From contig JAJFLD010000090.1 in NCBI GenBank assembly GCA_021772875.1, forward strand, positions 1 through 9,762: 9,762 bases of DNA, written 5' to 3'. Every line of letters starts with the position of its first letter. Position 1 is the stretch's first letter. The translations under genes were made by a program, and so were the position numbers. Below are positions 1 through 6,097 of the stretch, in pieces. The notes beneath the pieces are model-generated. The model was not told where the DNA came from. It saw nothing but the letters and a program-made list of their open reading frames with translations, and made no database searches. This DNA comes from Ghiorsea sp. (lineage in GTDB: Bacteria; Pseudomonadota; Zetaproteobacteria; Mariprofundales; Mariprofundaceae).

Positions 1-777
1 CACCCGCCCATTCACCAAAAACATCATACGTGTAGAATCTCTATGGTGGTATGTCGGCAAGCCTAAAAAGGCTGCAACTTGAATACCTTCATGTTCCAAG
101 TTTTGTTGCAAAAAATTACCTGCGAAATCTTTGCCCAGAATGGCTAACACACGCGCCTCTTCACTTTGGCTGATAAAATCAAAGCGTTTACGGCCATCAA
201 ACTCCAGATACATCGCCACCTTAGGATGCGCTAAAGCAAGGCCACGAAAAACATCCACTATTGCTGCTTCTTCTGTTTTATCGGTGCGCATAAACCCTAG
301 GCGAGCAGGTGTATTTAAAAACAAATCTGATATTTCAATCTTGGTGCCTTGGCGTGTGGGCGCTGGGCGCACTTCTGTTGCCAAACCACCATCCACGCGC
401 ACTTCCACCCCTTCATTCTCACCTTTCAAAGATGTATGCAGGCGAAAGCGGGAAACCGAGGCAATTGAAGGCAAAGCTTCGCCACGAAAGCCGTGTGAAG
501 CGATATGGTGCAGGTCTTCAGATGTTTCGATTTTGCTTGTGGCATGGCGTTTTAGCGCAATTTCTGCATCGGCATGCGACATACCACAACCATCATCTTC
601 AATTTCAATGCGTTTTTTTCCTGCCCCTGTAATACGCACTACAATACGTTTTGCACCAGCATCCACACTGTTTTCCATCAGCTCTTTCACCGCCGATGCG
701 GGGCGCTCAACCACTTCACCAGCAGCAATTTGATTGGCCACTTGGGCAGAAAGGATATGAATGGTTTGTTTAGACAT
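1..777 (-). CDS. mutL: DNA mismatch repair protein MutL, N-terminal part (runs off left edge)
   Basis: MutL is the GHKL-family ATPase that links MutS mismatch recognition to strand incision in methyl-directed or nick-directed mismatch repair in the cytoplasm. The 259 residues present form the N-terminal ATPase and most of the transducer region. They include ANQIAAGEVVERPAS at about 14-28, then KELMENSVDAGA at 31-42, with E32 and N36 matching the catalytic Glu and Mg-binding Asn of E. coli MutL (E29, N33). These are followed by DDGCGM (motif II), SHGFRGEAL (motif III), NTPAR, and NGRV at the window edge. The MutL family is usually about 600 residues, so roughly the C-terminal 60 percent lies outside and the endonuclease motif cannot be checked. 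The ATG at 777 gives MSKQTIHILS, which is three residues longer than E. coli at the N-terminus. The bases just before it hold no good Shine-Dalgarno. Divergent from the DUF4389 gene across a 212-base gap. Confidence 0.97.
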   Translation of the reverse strand, partial: MSKQTIHILSAQVANQIAAGEVVERPASAVKELMENSVDAGAKRIVVRITGAGKKRIEIEDDGCGMSHADAEIALKRHATSKIETSEDLHHIASHGFRGEALPSIASVSRFRLHTSLKGENEGVEVRVDGGLATEVRPAPTRQGTKIEISDLFLNTPARLGFMRTDKTEEAAIVDVFRGLALAHPKVAMYLEFDGRKRFDFISQSEEARVLAILGKDFAGNFLQQNLEHEGIQVAAFLGLPTYHHRDSTRMMFLVNGRV

Positions 778-925
778 CTTGAATCGGTTTCCATAACAAC
801 ATAAACAAAAGCTCTCCTCTACCCTATATGCAACAAACCCTAGCCATATCTTTTCAATTTATCCAAAATCGGAGCTAAAAAACAAAATCAAAGAAGATAG
901 CCAAATGTTGAGGGTCGCGTTATCC

Positions 926-959
926 TTGCTTTATACAGTACATCGACGTACATATACGT
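926..959 (+). promoter_or_regulatory. Possible promoter/operator upstream of the DUF4389 gene
   Basis: TTGCTT at 926-931 is followed after 17 bases by TACATA at 949-954, a weak sigma70-like pair; TATACG at 953-958 is another -10 choice. Overlapping it is a perfect inverted repeat with arms ACGTA/TACGT (946-950 and 955-959) around CATA, and GTACAT occurs twice in direct orientation just upstream. The symmetry could be an operator or chance. The rest of the 778-989 gap is AT-rich, and I see no clear promoter for mutL in it. Confidence 0.3.
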
Positions 960-972
960 TTATATTTTGCAT

Positions 973-981
973 AAAAGGTGG
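973..981 (+). promoter_or_regulatory. Ribosome binding site deciding the DUF4389 start
   Basis: AAAAGGTGG ends 8 bases before the ATG at 990. An in-frame GTG at 978 lies inside this purine tract and has no SD of its own, so the ATG at 990 is the likely start. Confidence 0.75.
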
Positions 982-989
982 TAACCACA

Positions 990-1493
990 ATGTCAGAACA
1001 AACCATAACCGATGATTTAAAAACACATGTTCAAGATAGCAACGTATGGAAACGTCTGCTTTATATGATTTTATTCGCCATACTTTATTCCGCAGCCGAA
1101 GTAGTCTTGGTGGTTGTGGTGATTTACCAATTCTTCTGCCTACTCTTCACAGGCAATAAGAATGAGAAGGTCTTATCCTTTGGCGCACAACTTTCCAGCT
1201 ATATCTACCAAGTATTCAGCTTCCAAACCTTCAACACAGAAACCAAACCTTTCCCTATGAGTGATTGGCCTTCCGATCAAATGCTGGTTGAAAAGGAAGA
1301 ACCTATTGTTGCCGCTGCAACAACCGAAAAACCCAAACGCGCACCGCGCAAACCTGCTGCAACAAAAACACCTGCCAAAAAAGCTGCCGTCAAACCTAGA
1401 GCCAGTAGAGCAAAACCGGCAGCCAAAGTCGCCAAAGAAGAAAAGGCCGCAACCACAACAAAACCAGCTGAGGATGATGCAGCTCAAAGTTAA
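990..1493 (+). CDS. DUF4389 membrane protein with lysine/alanine-rich C-terminal tail
   Basis: A 167-residue protein of unknown function. Residues about 20-94 match my recollection of DUF4389: WKRLLYMILFAILYSAAE leads into a long hydrophobic segment (about 23-54), then a GxxNExxLxFGxxLxxYIYQ-type stretch (55-74) and the closing PFPMSDWP (87-94). This predicts a small inner-membrane protein with one or two membrane passes. From about residue 108 to the end the sequence is low-complexity and very basic, rich in KPAA, KKAA and RKPA steps like AlgP or histone H1 tails. It ends in an acidic EDDAAQS patch. The tail is likely disordered and could bind nucleic acid or acidic polymers; that is inference. 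The start is set by the SD at 973-981. It stands alone, divergent from mutL and convergent with the next gene. Confidence 0.85.
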   Translation: MSEQTITDDLKTHVQDSNVWKRLLYMILFAILYSAAEVVLVVVVIYQFFCLLFTGNKNEKVLSFGAQLSSYIYQVFSFQTFNTETKPFPMSDWPSDQMLVEKEEPIVAAATTEKPKRAPRKPAATKTPAKKAAVKPRASRAKPAAKVAKEEKAATTTKPAEDDAAQS

Positions 1494-1519
1494 ATTCATT
1501 GTTAACCTAAATTTATTAA

Positions 1520-1537
1520 GCTGGATGAATACCCAGC
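1520..1537. terminator. Weak hairpin between convergent genes
   Basis: GCTGG (1520-1524) pairs with CCAGC (1533-1537) around an 8-base loop in the 57-base gap between two converging stop codons. AT-rich sequence lies on both sides (ATTTATT to the left, ATATTTTGATT to the right), but neither has a full U-run. Possibly a weak bidirectional terminator. Confidence 0.3.
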
Positions 1538-1550
1538 ACTGATATTTTGA

Positions 1551-2759
1551 TTAAGTTGCCCTGCGTAGTTTGATGTTGCGATTGGCTTGCCAAAGATAAT
1601 CATCGTAAGGGTGCATCACTTGCAGGTGCGCTGGGCGGCGAGAGTAACGCACCATAGCTTGAATCAACCATGGTCGGCGCAGGCTAAAGGTTTCAAAATT
1701 TTCTCGGGAGACATACAACACCTCAACGTCTGTACCCGCAACAATACGGTAGTTGTGTTTAAAACCGCGCAACAAACCCCGCAAATGAAATAAATCGCCA
1801 GGATGAATACCTGTCACCAATGTTGGGCTTGCAGCTTCATTTTCGGTTTCATGGTAGGTGAAAAACAGACAACCACTTTGTAGCAAATAGGCGCCGCGGT
1901 ATCTTTCATCTTCGGCAATCAAGACTTCGCCAGCTTTTAAGCTCAAACGCTCAAAGCTATGCGCAAGATGTTTTCTATCGACATCATTGATGCGCTCAAA
2001 CACCACATGTTGTTTCAATACAGGCTCAACCCAACGCTCGCGCAATAATCGTTCTATGGCATTGTCAAAAACCGTATCGCTTTGGCGGCGCTGGTTAATC
2101 TGCTCAATCTTTATGGCTGTATACCGTACAATGGTGCGTGCTACCAAGGTGGCAGTGCGTCGTTGTTTGGTAAACAGGCCAAGTTCACCAAGCAAGACCC
2201 AAGATCCAGTCGTTGCTTCTAGGGCATGTTTTTCAGCCATATCTGCCTCACAAATATCAACAATACCGTGATTGATAAACCAAAGGTGTTCAGCGATATC
2301 ACCCGCTTCACAAAGTATCTCATGCGGCATGAGGCTATGTTTAGTGCCCATGGCGCAAAGCTCTTGCACCAAAGTCTCATCATCTAGGCTGACAACATCA
2401 CCATTTTCAAACATGGTTTCAGTTTGTGCCTGAGCTAAATCGGAAATAACTTCTTCTTCAGCCTCGGCATAAAGTGCAGCAATTCTTTGCTCGAGAAGCT
2501 CGGCTTGATGAACTTCTCCTAGCTCATGATAAAAAACAACAATGGCCTGATACGATTTAAGCGCAAGCTCATTTTTACCCAATTTTTCAGCACAAAAAGC
2601 ATGGCGCATATGAAGATCAAGATGATCTTTTATTTCAGTGTTCTTCAAAATTATGGCGTAAAGTGATTCAGCATCCTTATATGCATGATTCGCCACAGCC
2701 ACACGTGCTTGGCGCAAAAGTGATGGCAATGTTTCGACATCATTCATGATGAAAGCCAC
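1551..2759 (-). CDS. TPR-like protein with two cyclic-nucleotide-binding (CRP/PKA-type) domains
   Basis: A 402-residue soluble protein, likely a signalling or sensor protein; its target is unknown. Residues about 13-100 are helical with TPR-like spacing (AYKDAESLYAIIL, GKNELALKSYQAIV). Residues about 128-225 form a first cNMP-binding fold with a recognisable phosphate-binding-cassette-like segment, GELGLFTKQRRTATLVA (191-207). This resembles the G-E-L/A...R-x-A/S-A core and suggests possible cyclic-nucleotide binding. Residues about 253-362 form a second fold (LKAGEVLIAEDERYRGAYLLQSG, then GDLFHLRGLLRG) with a degenerate cassette. No helix-turn-helix, kinase, channel or enzyme domain follows, so it is not a CRP-type transcription factor as it stands. 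Two starts are possible: GTG at 2759, or ATG at 2747, which forms an ATGA overlap with a short upstream reading frame. Neither has a strong SD. No partner gene is nearby. Confident in the fold, not in the ligand. Confidence 0.82.
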   Translation of the reverse strand: MAFIMNDVETLPSLLRQARVAVANHAYKDAESLYAIILKNTEIKDHLDLHMRHAFCAEKLGKNELALKSYQAIVVFYHELGEVHQAELLEQRIAALYAEAEEEVISDLAQAQTETMFENGDVVSLDDETLVQELCAMGTKHSLMPHEILCEAGDIAEHLWFINHGIVDICEADMAEKHALEATTGSWVLLGELGLFTKQRRTATLVARTIVRYTAIKIEQINQRRQSDTVFDNAIERLLRERWVEPVLKQHVVFERINDVDRKHLAHSFERLSLKAGEVLIAEDERYRGAYLLQSGCLFFTYHETENEAASPTLVTGIHPGDLFHLRGLLRGFKHNYRIVAGTDVEVLYVSRENFETFSLRRPWLIQAMVRYSRRPAHLQVMHPYDDYLWQANRNIKLRRAT

Positions 2760-3045
2760 TGCTGAATCTTAAATATTGCTGTTTCAAAAAATGGCAACTC
2801 GCTTTTGACAAATCCACATAAAATCCCCTCTTTGCTCATCAAAAAAATTTCTGCAACTTCATAACAAAACATAAAATACTTATTAAGGGTAGCTGCTTTT
2901 TCCCAACGAATCAATATTACTTCGCACAAACACCTCACTTAAGGCTCAAAATTCCCCAAGTTGACTCTTTCCTTTTAAAAATGCCCTAGGCTTTTTCCAT
3001 GAATCGTAGACAGTAAGATTCTCGGCATTAGCTTCATACTCAACG

Positions 3046-3513
3046 ATGAATATCTATCTCTTAACCCATCAACGTGAACGCAATCGAAAAACAAATACGG
3101 GCACCTTGGTTGCCGAATATCTGGGCCAAGATTGTACAGTGTTTATTTGGGATAGAGTGGCACCGGATGCCATGCTATTGAAGAAGATTAAAAATGAATC
3201 TGTGGCACTTGTTTACCCCGATGCGTTTAGTGTTTCAGCGCATACAACACAATCCTTTGACAGCTATATTATTCTTGATGGTACATGGCAAGAAACACAG
3301 AAAATGTATAATCATAGCCCATACTTAAAAGATTTACCCAAAGTAAAACTTGAGCGGGAAAAAGCTTCGATTTATACGCTAAGGCGCAACCAAAAAACGT
3401 TTGGTTTATGTACTGCCGAATGTGCGATTGAAATTTTAAAACATGCGGAAAATGCCCAACAAAGCGAATATCTTGAGCAGCGTTTAAACAGCTTTATCGC
3501 AGGCGCGCGCTAA
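3046..3513 (+). CDS. DTW-domain protein, probable tRNA-uridine aminocarboxypropyltransferase family (short form)
   Basis: DTW-domain proteins such as E. coli TapT transfer the aminocarboxypropyl group of S-adenosylmethionine to uridine in tRNA (acp3U). The family hallmarks appear in order over 155 residues: THQRERNRKTNTGTL at 7-21, corresponding to the H-P-x-E...NTG-x-L segment; VYPDA at 56-60; the defining D-x-T-W as ILDGTWQETQKMY at 76-88; and SIYTLRRNQKTFGLCTAECAIEIL at 108-131. The usual N-terminal cysteine cluster, thought to bind metal, is absent. An in-frame TAG lies 27 bases upstream of the ATG, so a longer start that far upstream is excluded. No strong SD precedes the ATG. Its last 30 bases overlap, tail to tail, the end of the facing gene. 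The family assignment is firm. The exact tRNA substrate, and whether this short form is active, are inferred. Confidence 0.85.
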   Translation: MNIYLLTHQRERNRKTNTGTLVAEYLGQDCTVFIWDRVAPDAMLLKKIKNESVALVYPDAFSVSAHTTQSFDSYIILDGTWQETQKMYNHSPYLKDLPKVKLEREKASIYTLRRNQKTFGLCTAECAIEILKHAENAQQSEYLEQRLNSFIAGAR

Positions 3514-4065
3514 GAAATCCAGCCTATCCATACCAAAAAATAACTGCGGGCGAAGCTCACCTTTTAACACAAATGTAGGCGCACCAAACGCCCCTGCTTT
3601 GAGCGCTTGCTGTGTATTTTCATCCAAAGTATCGTGATTAAGTTGGCGCCATGATTGCGGCAAGCCTTGTTGCTTGAACACTTCATCAAGCCAATCATCT
3701 TGTTTAGAATCGACCAAACCTGACCATAGGGAAGTGAACACGGCCATACAAAACTTTACCCTATCTTCGCCTTCTAAACTTGCCGCAATACGCAAAGCTG
3801 GGCGACTATCAAAAGAACCAGGCCGAATCATTTTGAAAGGAACATCTAAATACTCAGCCCAGCGTTTTAAATCACGTAAAGAATAAAGTGCTTTATTTTT
3901 AATCGTGCCTGGTGCCACATTGCCTGATTGATGGATGAGCTTAGGCAAATTTATTGGCACCCAAACCACCTCAACAGCGTGCTTAGCACAAAATTCATGC
4001 ATTTGTGTTGTCGCTAAATAGGTGTACGGGCTGATAAAATCAAAATAAAAATCAATGCTTTTCAT
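3484..4065 (-). CDS. 2-hydroxychromene-2-carboxylate isomerase / DsbA-like (kappa-GST type) family protein
   Basis: A 193-residue thioredoxin-fold protein with helical insertion, the architecture shared by HCCA isomerases and kappa-class glutathione transferases. Visible hallmarks are FYFDFISPYTYLA at 6-18, with Ser12 in the position of the glutathione-activating serine and no CxxC, so it is not a disulfide oxidoreductase. Others are NVAPGTIKNKALYSLRDLKRWAEYLDVPF (49-77), RPALRIA (88-94), KAGAFGAPTFVL (156-167, the cis-proline loop) and the closing FFGMDRLDFL (177-186). True HCCA isomerase acts in naphthalene degradation, but no aromatic-catabolism gene is nearby, so a general GSH-dependent role is likelier here. 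No signal peptide: probably cytosolic. AAGGGA (4071-4076) gives a strong SD 5 bases before the ATG. The prfC gene upstream is separated by repeat hairpins, so this gene is probably transcribed separately. Confidence 0.88.
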   Translation of the reverse strand: MKSIDFYFDFISPYTYLATTQMHEFCAKHAVEVVWVPINLPKLIHQSGNVAPGTIKNKALYSLRDLKRWAEYLDVPFKMIRPGSFDSRPALRIAASLEGEDRVKFCMAVFTSLWSGLVDSKQDDWLDEVFKQQGLPQSWRQLNHDTLDENTQQALKAGAFGAPTFVLKGELRPQLFFGMDRLDFLARACDKAV

Positions 4066-4070
4066 GGCTT

Positions 4071-4080
4071 TCCCTTCCCT
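4071..4080 (-). promoter_or_regulatory. Ribosome binding site of the HCCA-isomerase family gene
   Basis: Reading leftward, AGGGAAGGGA precedes the ATG at 4065, with the nearer AAGGGA spaced by 5 bases. It is the clearest SD in the window and decides this start. Confidence 0.7.
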
Positions 4081-4108
4081 TTAAACATCGCCAAAGATAC
4101 AAAAAGTA

Positions 4109-4194
4109 AACCACAAAGGCACAAGGAATGATGCATAAGTCTGTTTCGAGGCTTTTTTACTTTATTCCCTTTGTGTCTCTGTGTCTTCGTGGTT
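4109..4194. repeat. Imperfect inverted repeat, unit 1 (ACCACAAAG...CTTCGTGGT family)
   Basis: The left arm, beginning AACCACAAAGGCAC at 4109, pairs with the right arm GTGTCTTCGTGGTT at 4181-4194 over 14 positions, with one A/C mismatch and one G/T. The right arm is longer than the left: it continues as CTTTGTGTCTCT, of which about 9-10 bases are missing on the left. Repeats reading roughly 'accacaaagacacagaggcac' on one side and its complement on the other occur in the intergenic DNA of many bacteria. There is no coding capacity. Confidence 0.8.
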
Positions 4195-4243
4195 CAAAAA
4201 TATTTCGCCATCAAATCTACAACGTGGTATTGTGAGAATAAAT

Positions 4244-4325
4244 AACCACAAAGGCACAGAGGCACAAAGTACTCAGCTGAGCCGCTGATGCCTTTTTACC
4301 TTATCCTCTTCGTGCCTTCGTGGTT
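4244..4325. repeat. Imperfect inverted repeat, unit 2 (tandem to unit 1)
   Basis: AACCACAAAGGCAC at 4244-4257 pairs with GTGCCTTCGTGGTT at 4312-4325 over 14 positions with one A/C mismatch. Its centre holds the perfect palindrome CTCAGCTGAG (4272-4281). The right half of the centre resembles unit 1 (GCCTTTTTACCTTAT here, GCTTTTTTACTTTAT there). The unit sits about 131-135 bases from unit 1. Together the pair fills most of the 4066-4342 gap, in which I see no gene. Confidence 0.8.
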
Positions 4326-4342
4326 CAATAATCTTTTCGTGA

Positions 4343-5932
4343 TTAAATTTGCTCACGTGTTTTGTGAAACGCTATATCTGGCCATTGCTCTTCGGTGTAG
4401 CTCAATTTCCAAGCACTTGGCGCAAGGTAAGTGAGGAAACCATCACCATCTTCTGCCAAGTTAGCATCAAACAACCTTTTAAATTCAGTCATCTTTTTAT
4501 CATCTTCACAAGTCACCCAACGTGCCACTTGGAAATCTGTACCCACATAATCAGCATCTACTTTGTATTCTGACTTTAGACGCTCAACGGTAACCTCAAA
4601 CTGCAACACACCCACAGCACCTAGAATATAATCACCACCTAAAAATGTGCGAAAAACCTGCACTGCCCCTTCTTCAGAAAGCTGAATCAAACCTTTGTGC
4701 AATTGCTTGCGTTTCAACGGGTCATTCAAACGAATACGGCGGAACATTTCAGGGGCAAAGTTGGGCACACCAGTAAATTTCAATGGCTCTTTGCTGGTAA
4801 AGGTATCACCAATACGAATCGTGCCATGGTTATGAATGCCGATAATATCACCAGCATAAGCTTCTTCTACATGCGCCCTATCTTGGGCCATAAAAATGGT
4901 GGCATTGGGTATTTTGATGTCTTTGGCCAAGCGATGATGACGTACTGTCATGCCCTTGCTGAATTTACCTGAACACATGCGAAAAAAAGCAATTCTATCA
5001 CGGTGCTGTGGGTCCATATTGGCTTGAATTTTAAAGCAAAAAGCCGAGAAATCTTTTTCTGTAGGTTCCACCATGCGTTCAACGGCTGCACGACCCACAG
5101 GATGTGGCGCAAACTCTACAAAAGCATTCAATAATTCGCGCACACCAAAATTGTTCACGGCCGAACCAAAAAATACAGGTGTTTGGCTGCCCTTCAAAAA
5201 TTCTTCTAGCTCAAAAGGATTTGCCGCCCCCTCTAAAAGCTCAATTTCTTCACGCAATTCATCGGCACGACTACCAAGGATTTCATCCAATTTGGGATCA
5301 TCGAGTGAATCAATCGCGATGGCATCTTCAATATCTTCCATGCCTGCTTTAAACAAGTGTAATTGTTTTTTATAAAGATTATAAACGCCTTTAAAGGATT
5401 TTCCCATGCCAATAGGCCAAGACAATGGCGCGCATTCAATTTGTAGCTTTTCTTCGATTTCAGCCAATAAATCAAGCGGCTCCAAACCTTCGCGATCTAA
5501 TTTGTTAATGAATGTAATGATAGGCGTATTGCGCATACGGCAAACTTCCATCAGTTTTTGGGTCTGTGCTTCTACACCTTTACCCGAATCAATCACCATC
5601 ATGGCTGAATCCACTGCCGTGAGTACTCGGTAGGTATCTTCTGAGAAATCTTGGTGACCTGGCGTATCGAGCAGATTGATTTCATACTCTTGTCCGCTCA
5701 CTGCATAATTAAACTTCATCACGGATGAAGCCACAGAAATACCACGATCTTGCTCAATCTTCATCCAATCGGAGGTGGCGTGCCTATCTGTTTTACGTGA
5801 TTTAACGGCACCAGCCATTTGAATGGCGCCGCCAAAAAGCAATAGTTTTTCAGTCAGTGTTGTTTTACCCGCATCAGGATGCGAGATAATACCAAATGTG
5901 CGACGCTTTTCGATTTCTTGCTCAAAACTCAT
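4343..5932 (-). CDS. prfC: Peptide chain release factor 3 (RF3)
   Basis: RF3 is a ribosome-bound translational GTPase that removes RF1/RF2 after peptide release and takes part in post-peptidyl-transfer quality control. The protein is 529 residues, the same as E. coli RF3 as I recall it. The GTPase motifs are all intact: G1 HPDAGKTT (18-25), the DRGISVASS switch region (62-70), G3 DTPGH (89-93), G4 NKLD (143-146) and G5 GSA (256-258). The EF-Tu-like beta-barrel domain follows, and then the RF3 C-terminal domain with GAVGVLQFEV and the closing AFHKTREQI. The ATG at 5932 gives MSFEQEIEKRRTFGIISHPDAGKTT, typical of the family, with GGGG about 5 bases upstream as a modest SD. The gene stands alone in its orientation. 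The final codons coincide with sequence resembling the flank of the downstream repeat. Confidence 0.98.
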   Translation of the reverse strand: MSFEQEIEKRRTFGIISHPDAGKTTLTEKLLLFGGAIQMAGAVKSRKTDRHATSDWMKIEQDRGISVASSVMKFNYAVSGQEYEINLLDTPGHQDFSEDTYRVLTAVDSAMMVIDSGKGVEAQTQKLMEVCRMRNTPIITFINKLDREGLEPLDLLAEIEEKLQIECAPLSWPIGMGKSFKGVYNLYKKQLHLFKAGMEDIEDAIAIDSLDDPKLDEILGSRADELREEIELLEGAANPFELEEFLKGSQTPVFFGSAVNNFGVRELLNAFVEFAPHPVGRAAVERMVEPTEKDFSAFCFKIQANMDPQHRDRIAFFRMCSGKFSKGMTVRHHRLAKDIKIPNATIFMAQDRAHVEEAYAGDIIGIHNHGTIRIGDTFTSKEPLKFTGVPNFAPEMFRRIRLNDPLKRKQLHKGLIQLSEEGAVQVFRTFLGGDYILGAVGVLQFEVTVERLKSEYKVDADYVGTDFQVARWVTCEDDKKMTEFKRLFDANLAEDGDGFLTYLAPSAWKLSYTEEQWPDIAFHKTREQI

Positions 5933-5960
5933 GTGAACCCCAAATTATCATTGCGCACGA

Positions 5961-5966
5961 AGTATA
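5961..5966 (-). promoter_or_regulatory. Possible -10 element for prfC
   Basis: Reading leftward, TATACT matches the sigma70 -10 consensus at 5 of 6 positions and lies about 28 bases upstream of the prfC ATG. No good -35 is seen at the expected spacing; the upstream DNA is T-rich. Confidence 0.3.
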
Positions 5967-6045
5967 ACAAAAAAACTATTTTCAGCAGTTAAAAAAAGAA
6001 TGTAGAGCATGAAAAACTTCAAACTTGGTTGAGATTACCGTATTC

Positions 6046-6084
6046 AAAGCACACTGCCTCTCAAGCAACAAGGCAGCGTGCTTT
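6046..6084 (-). terminator. Hairpin terminator at the end of the cysS-lptF-ligase operon
   Basis: AAAGCACACTGCCT (6046-6059) pairs with AGGCAGCGTGCTTT (6071-6084) around an 11-base loop. The single plus-strand A/C mismatch becomes a G-U pair in leftward RNA, giving an unbroken 14-bp stem. It starts 14 bases past the stop codon of the ligase/methyltransferase gene. The trailing U-run is short (GCTTT then GAAT), so termination may be imperfect. Confidence 0.7.
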
Positions 6085-6097
6085 AAATGAATTGGAT

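Noticed and set aside
131..733. 200-residue open frame on the plus strand
   Set aside because: It is antisense to mutL, whose minus-strand translation carries every MutL ATPase motif.
1551..2759. CRP/FNR-type transcription factor
   Set aside because: No C-terminal helix-turn-helix; the protein ends soon after the second cNMP-binding fold.
2840..2938. Upstream extension of the small frame before the cNMP-binding gene, starting at a GTG at 2938
   Set aside because: No SD, unusual composition and no recognisable family. Only the shorter ATG-started part is worth keeping as a possibility.
2961..2989. Sigma70 promoter for the DTW gene from TTGACT at 2961
   Set aside because: A good -35-like hexamer, but no acceptable -10 at 16-18 bases; the nearest, TAGGCT, is 20 bases away.
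3484..4065. DsbA-type disulfide oxidoreductase
   Set aside because: The active-site position reads SPYTYLA with no CxxC and there is no signal peptide, so the HCCA isomerase/kappa-GST branch fits.
4109..4325. CRISPR array
   Set aside because: Only two units, each an inverted repeat with diverged arms; no constant-length spacers and no cas genes.
4066..4342. Remnant insertion sequence
   Set aside because: The inverted repeats enclose no transposase-like frame and no clear target duplication is visible; a non-coding repeat fits better.
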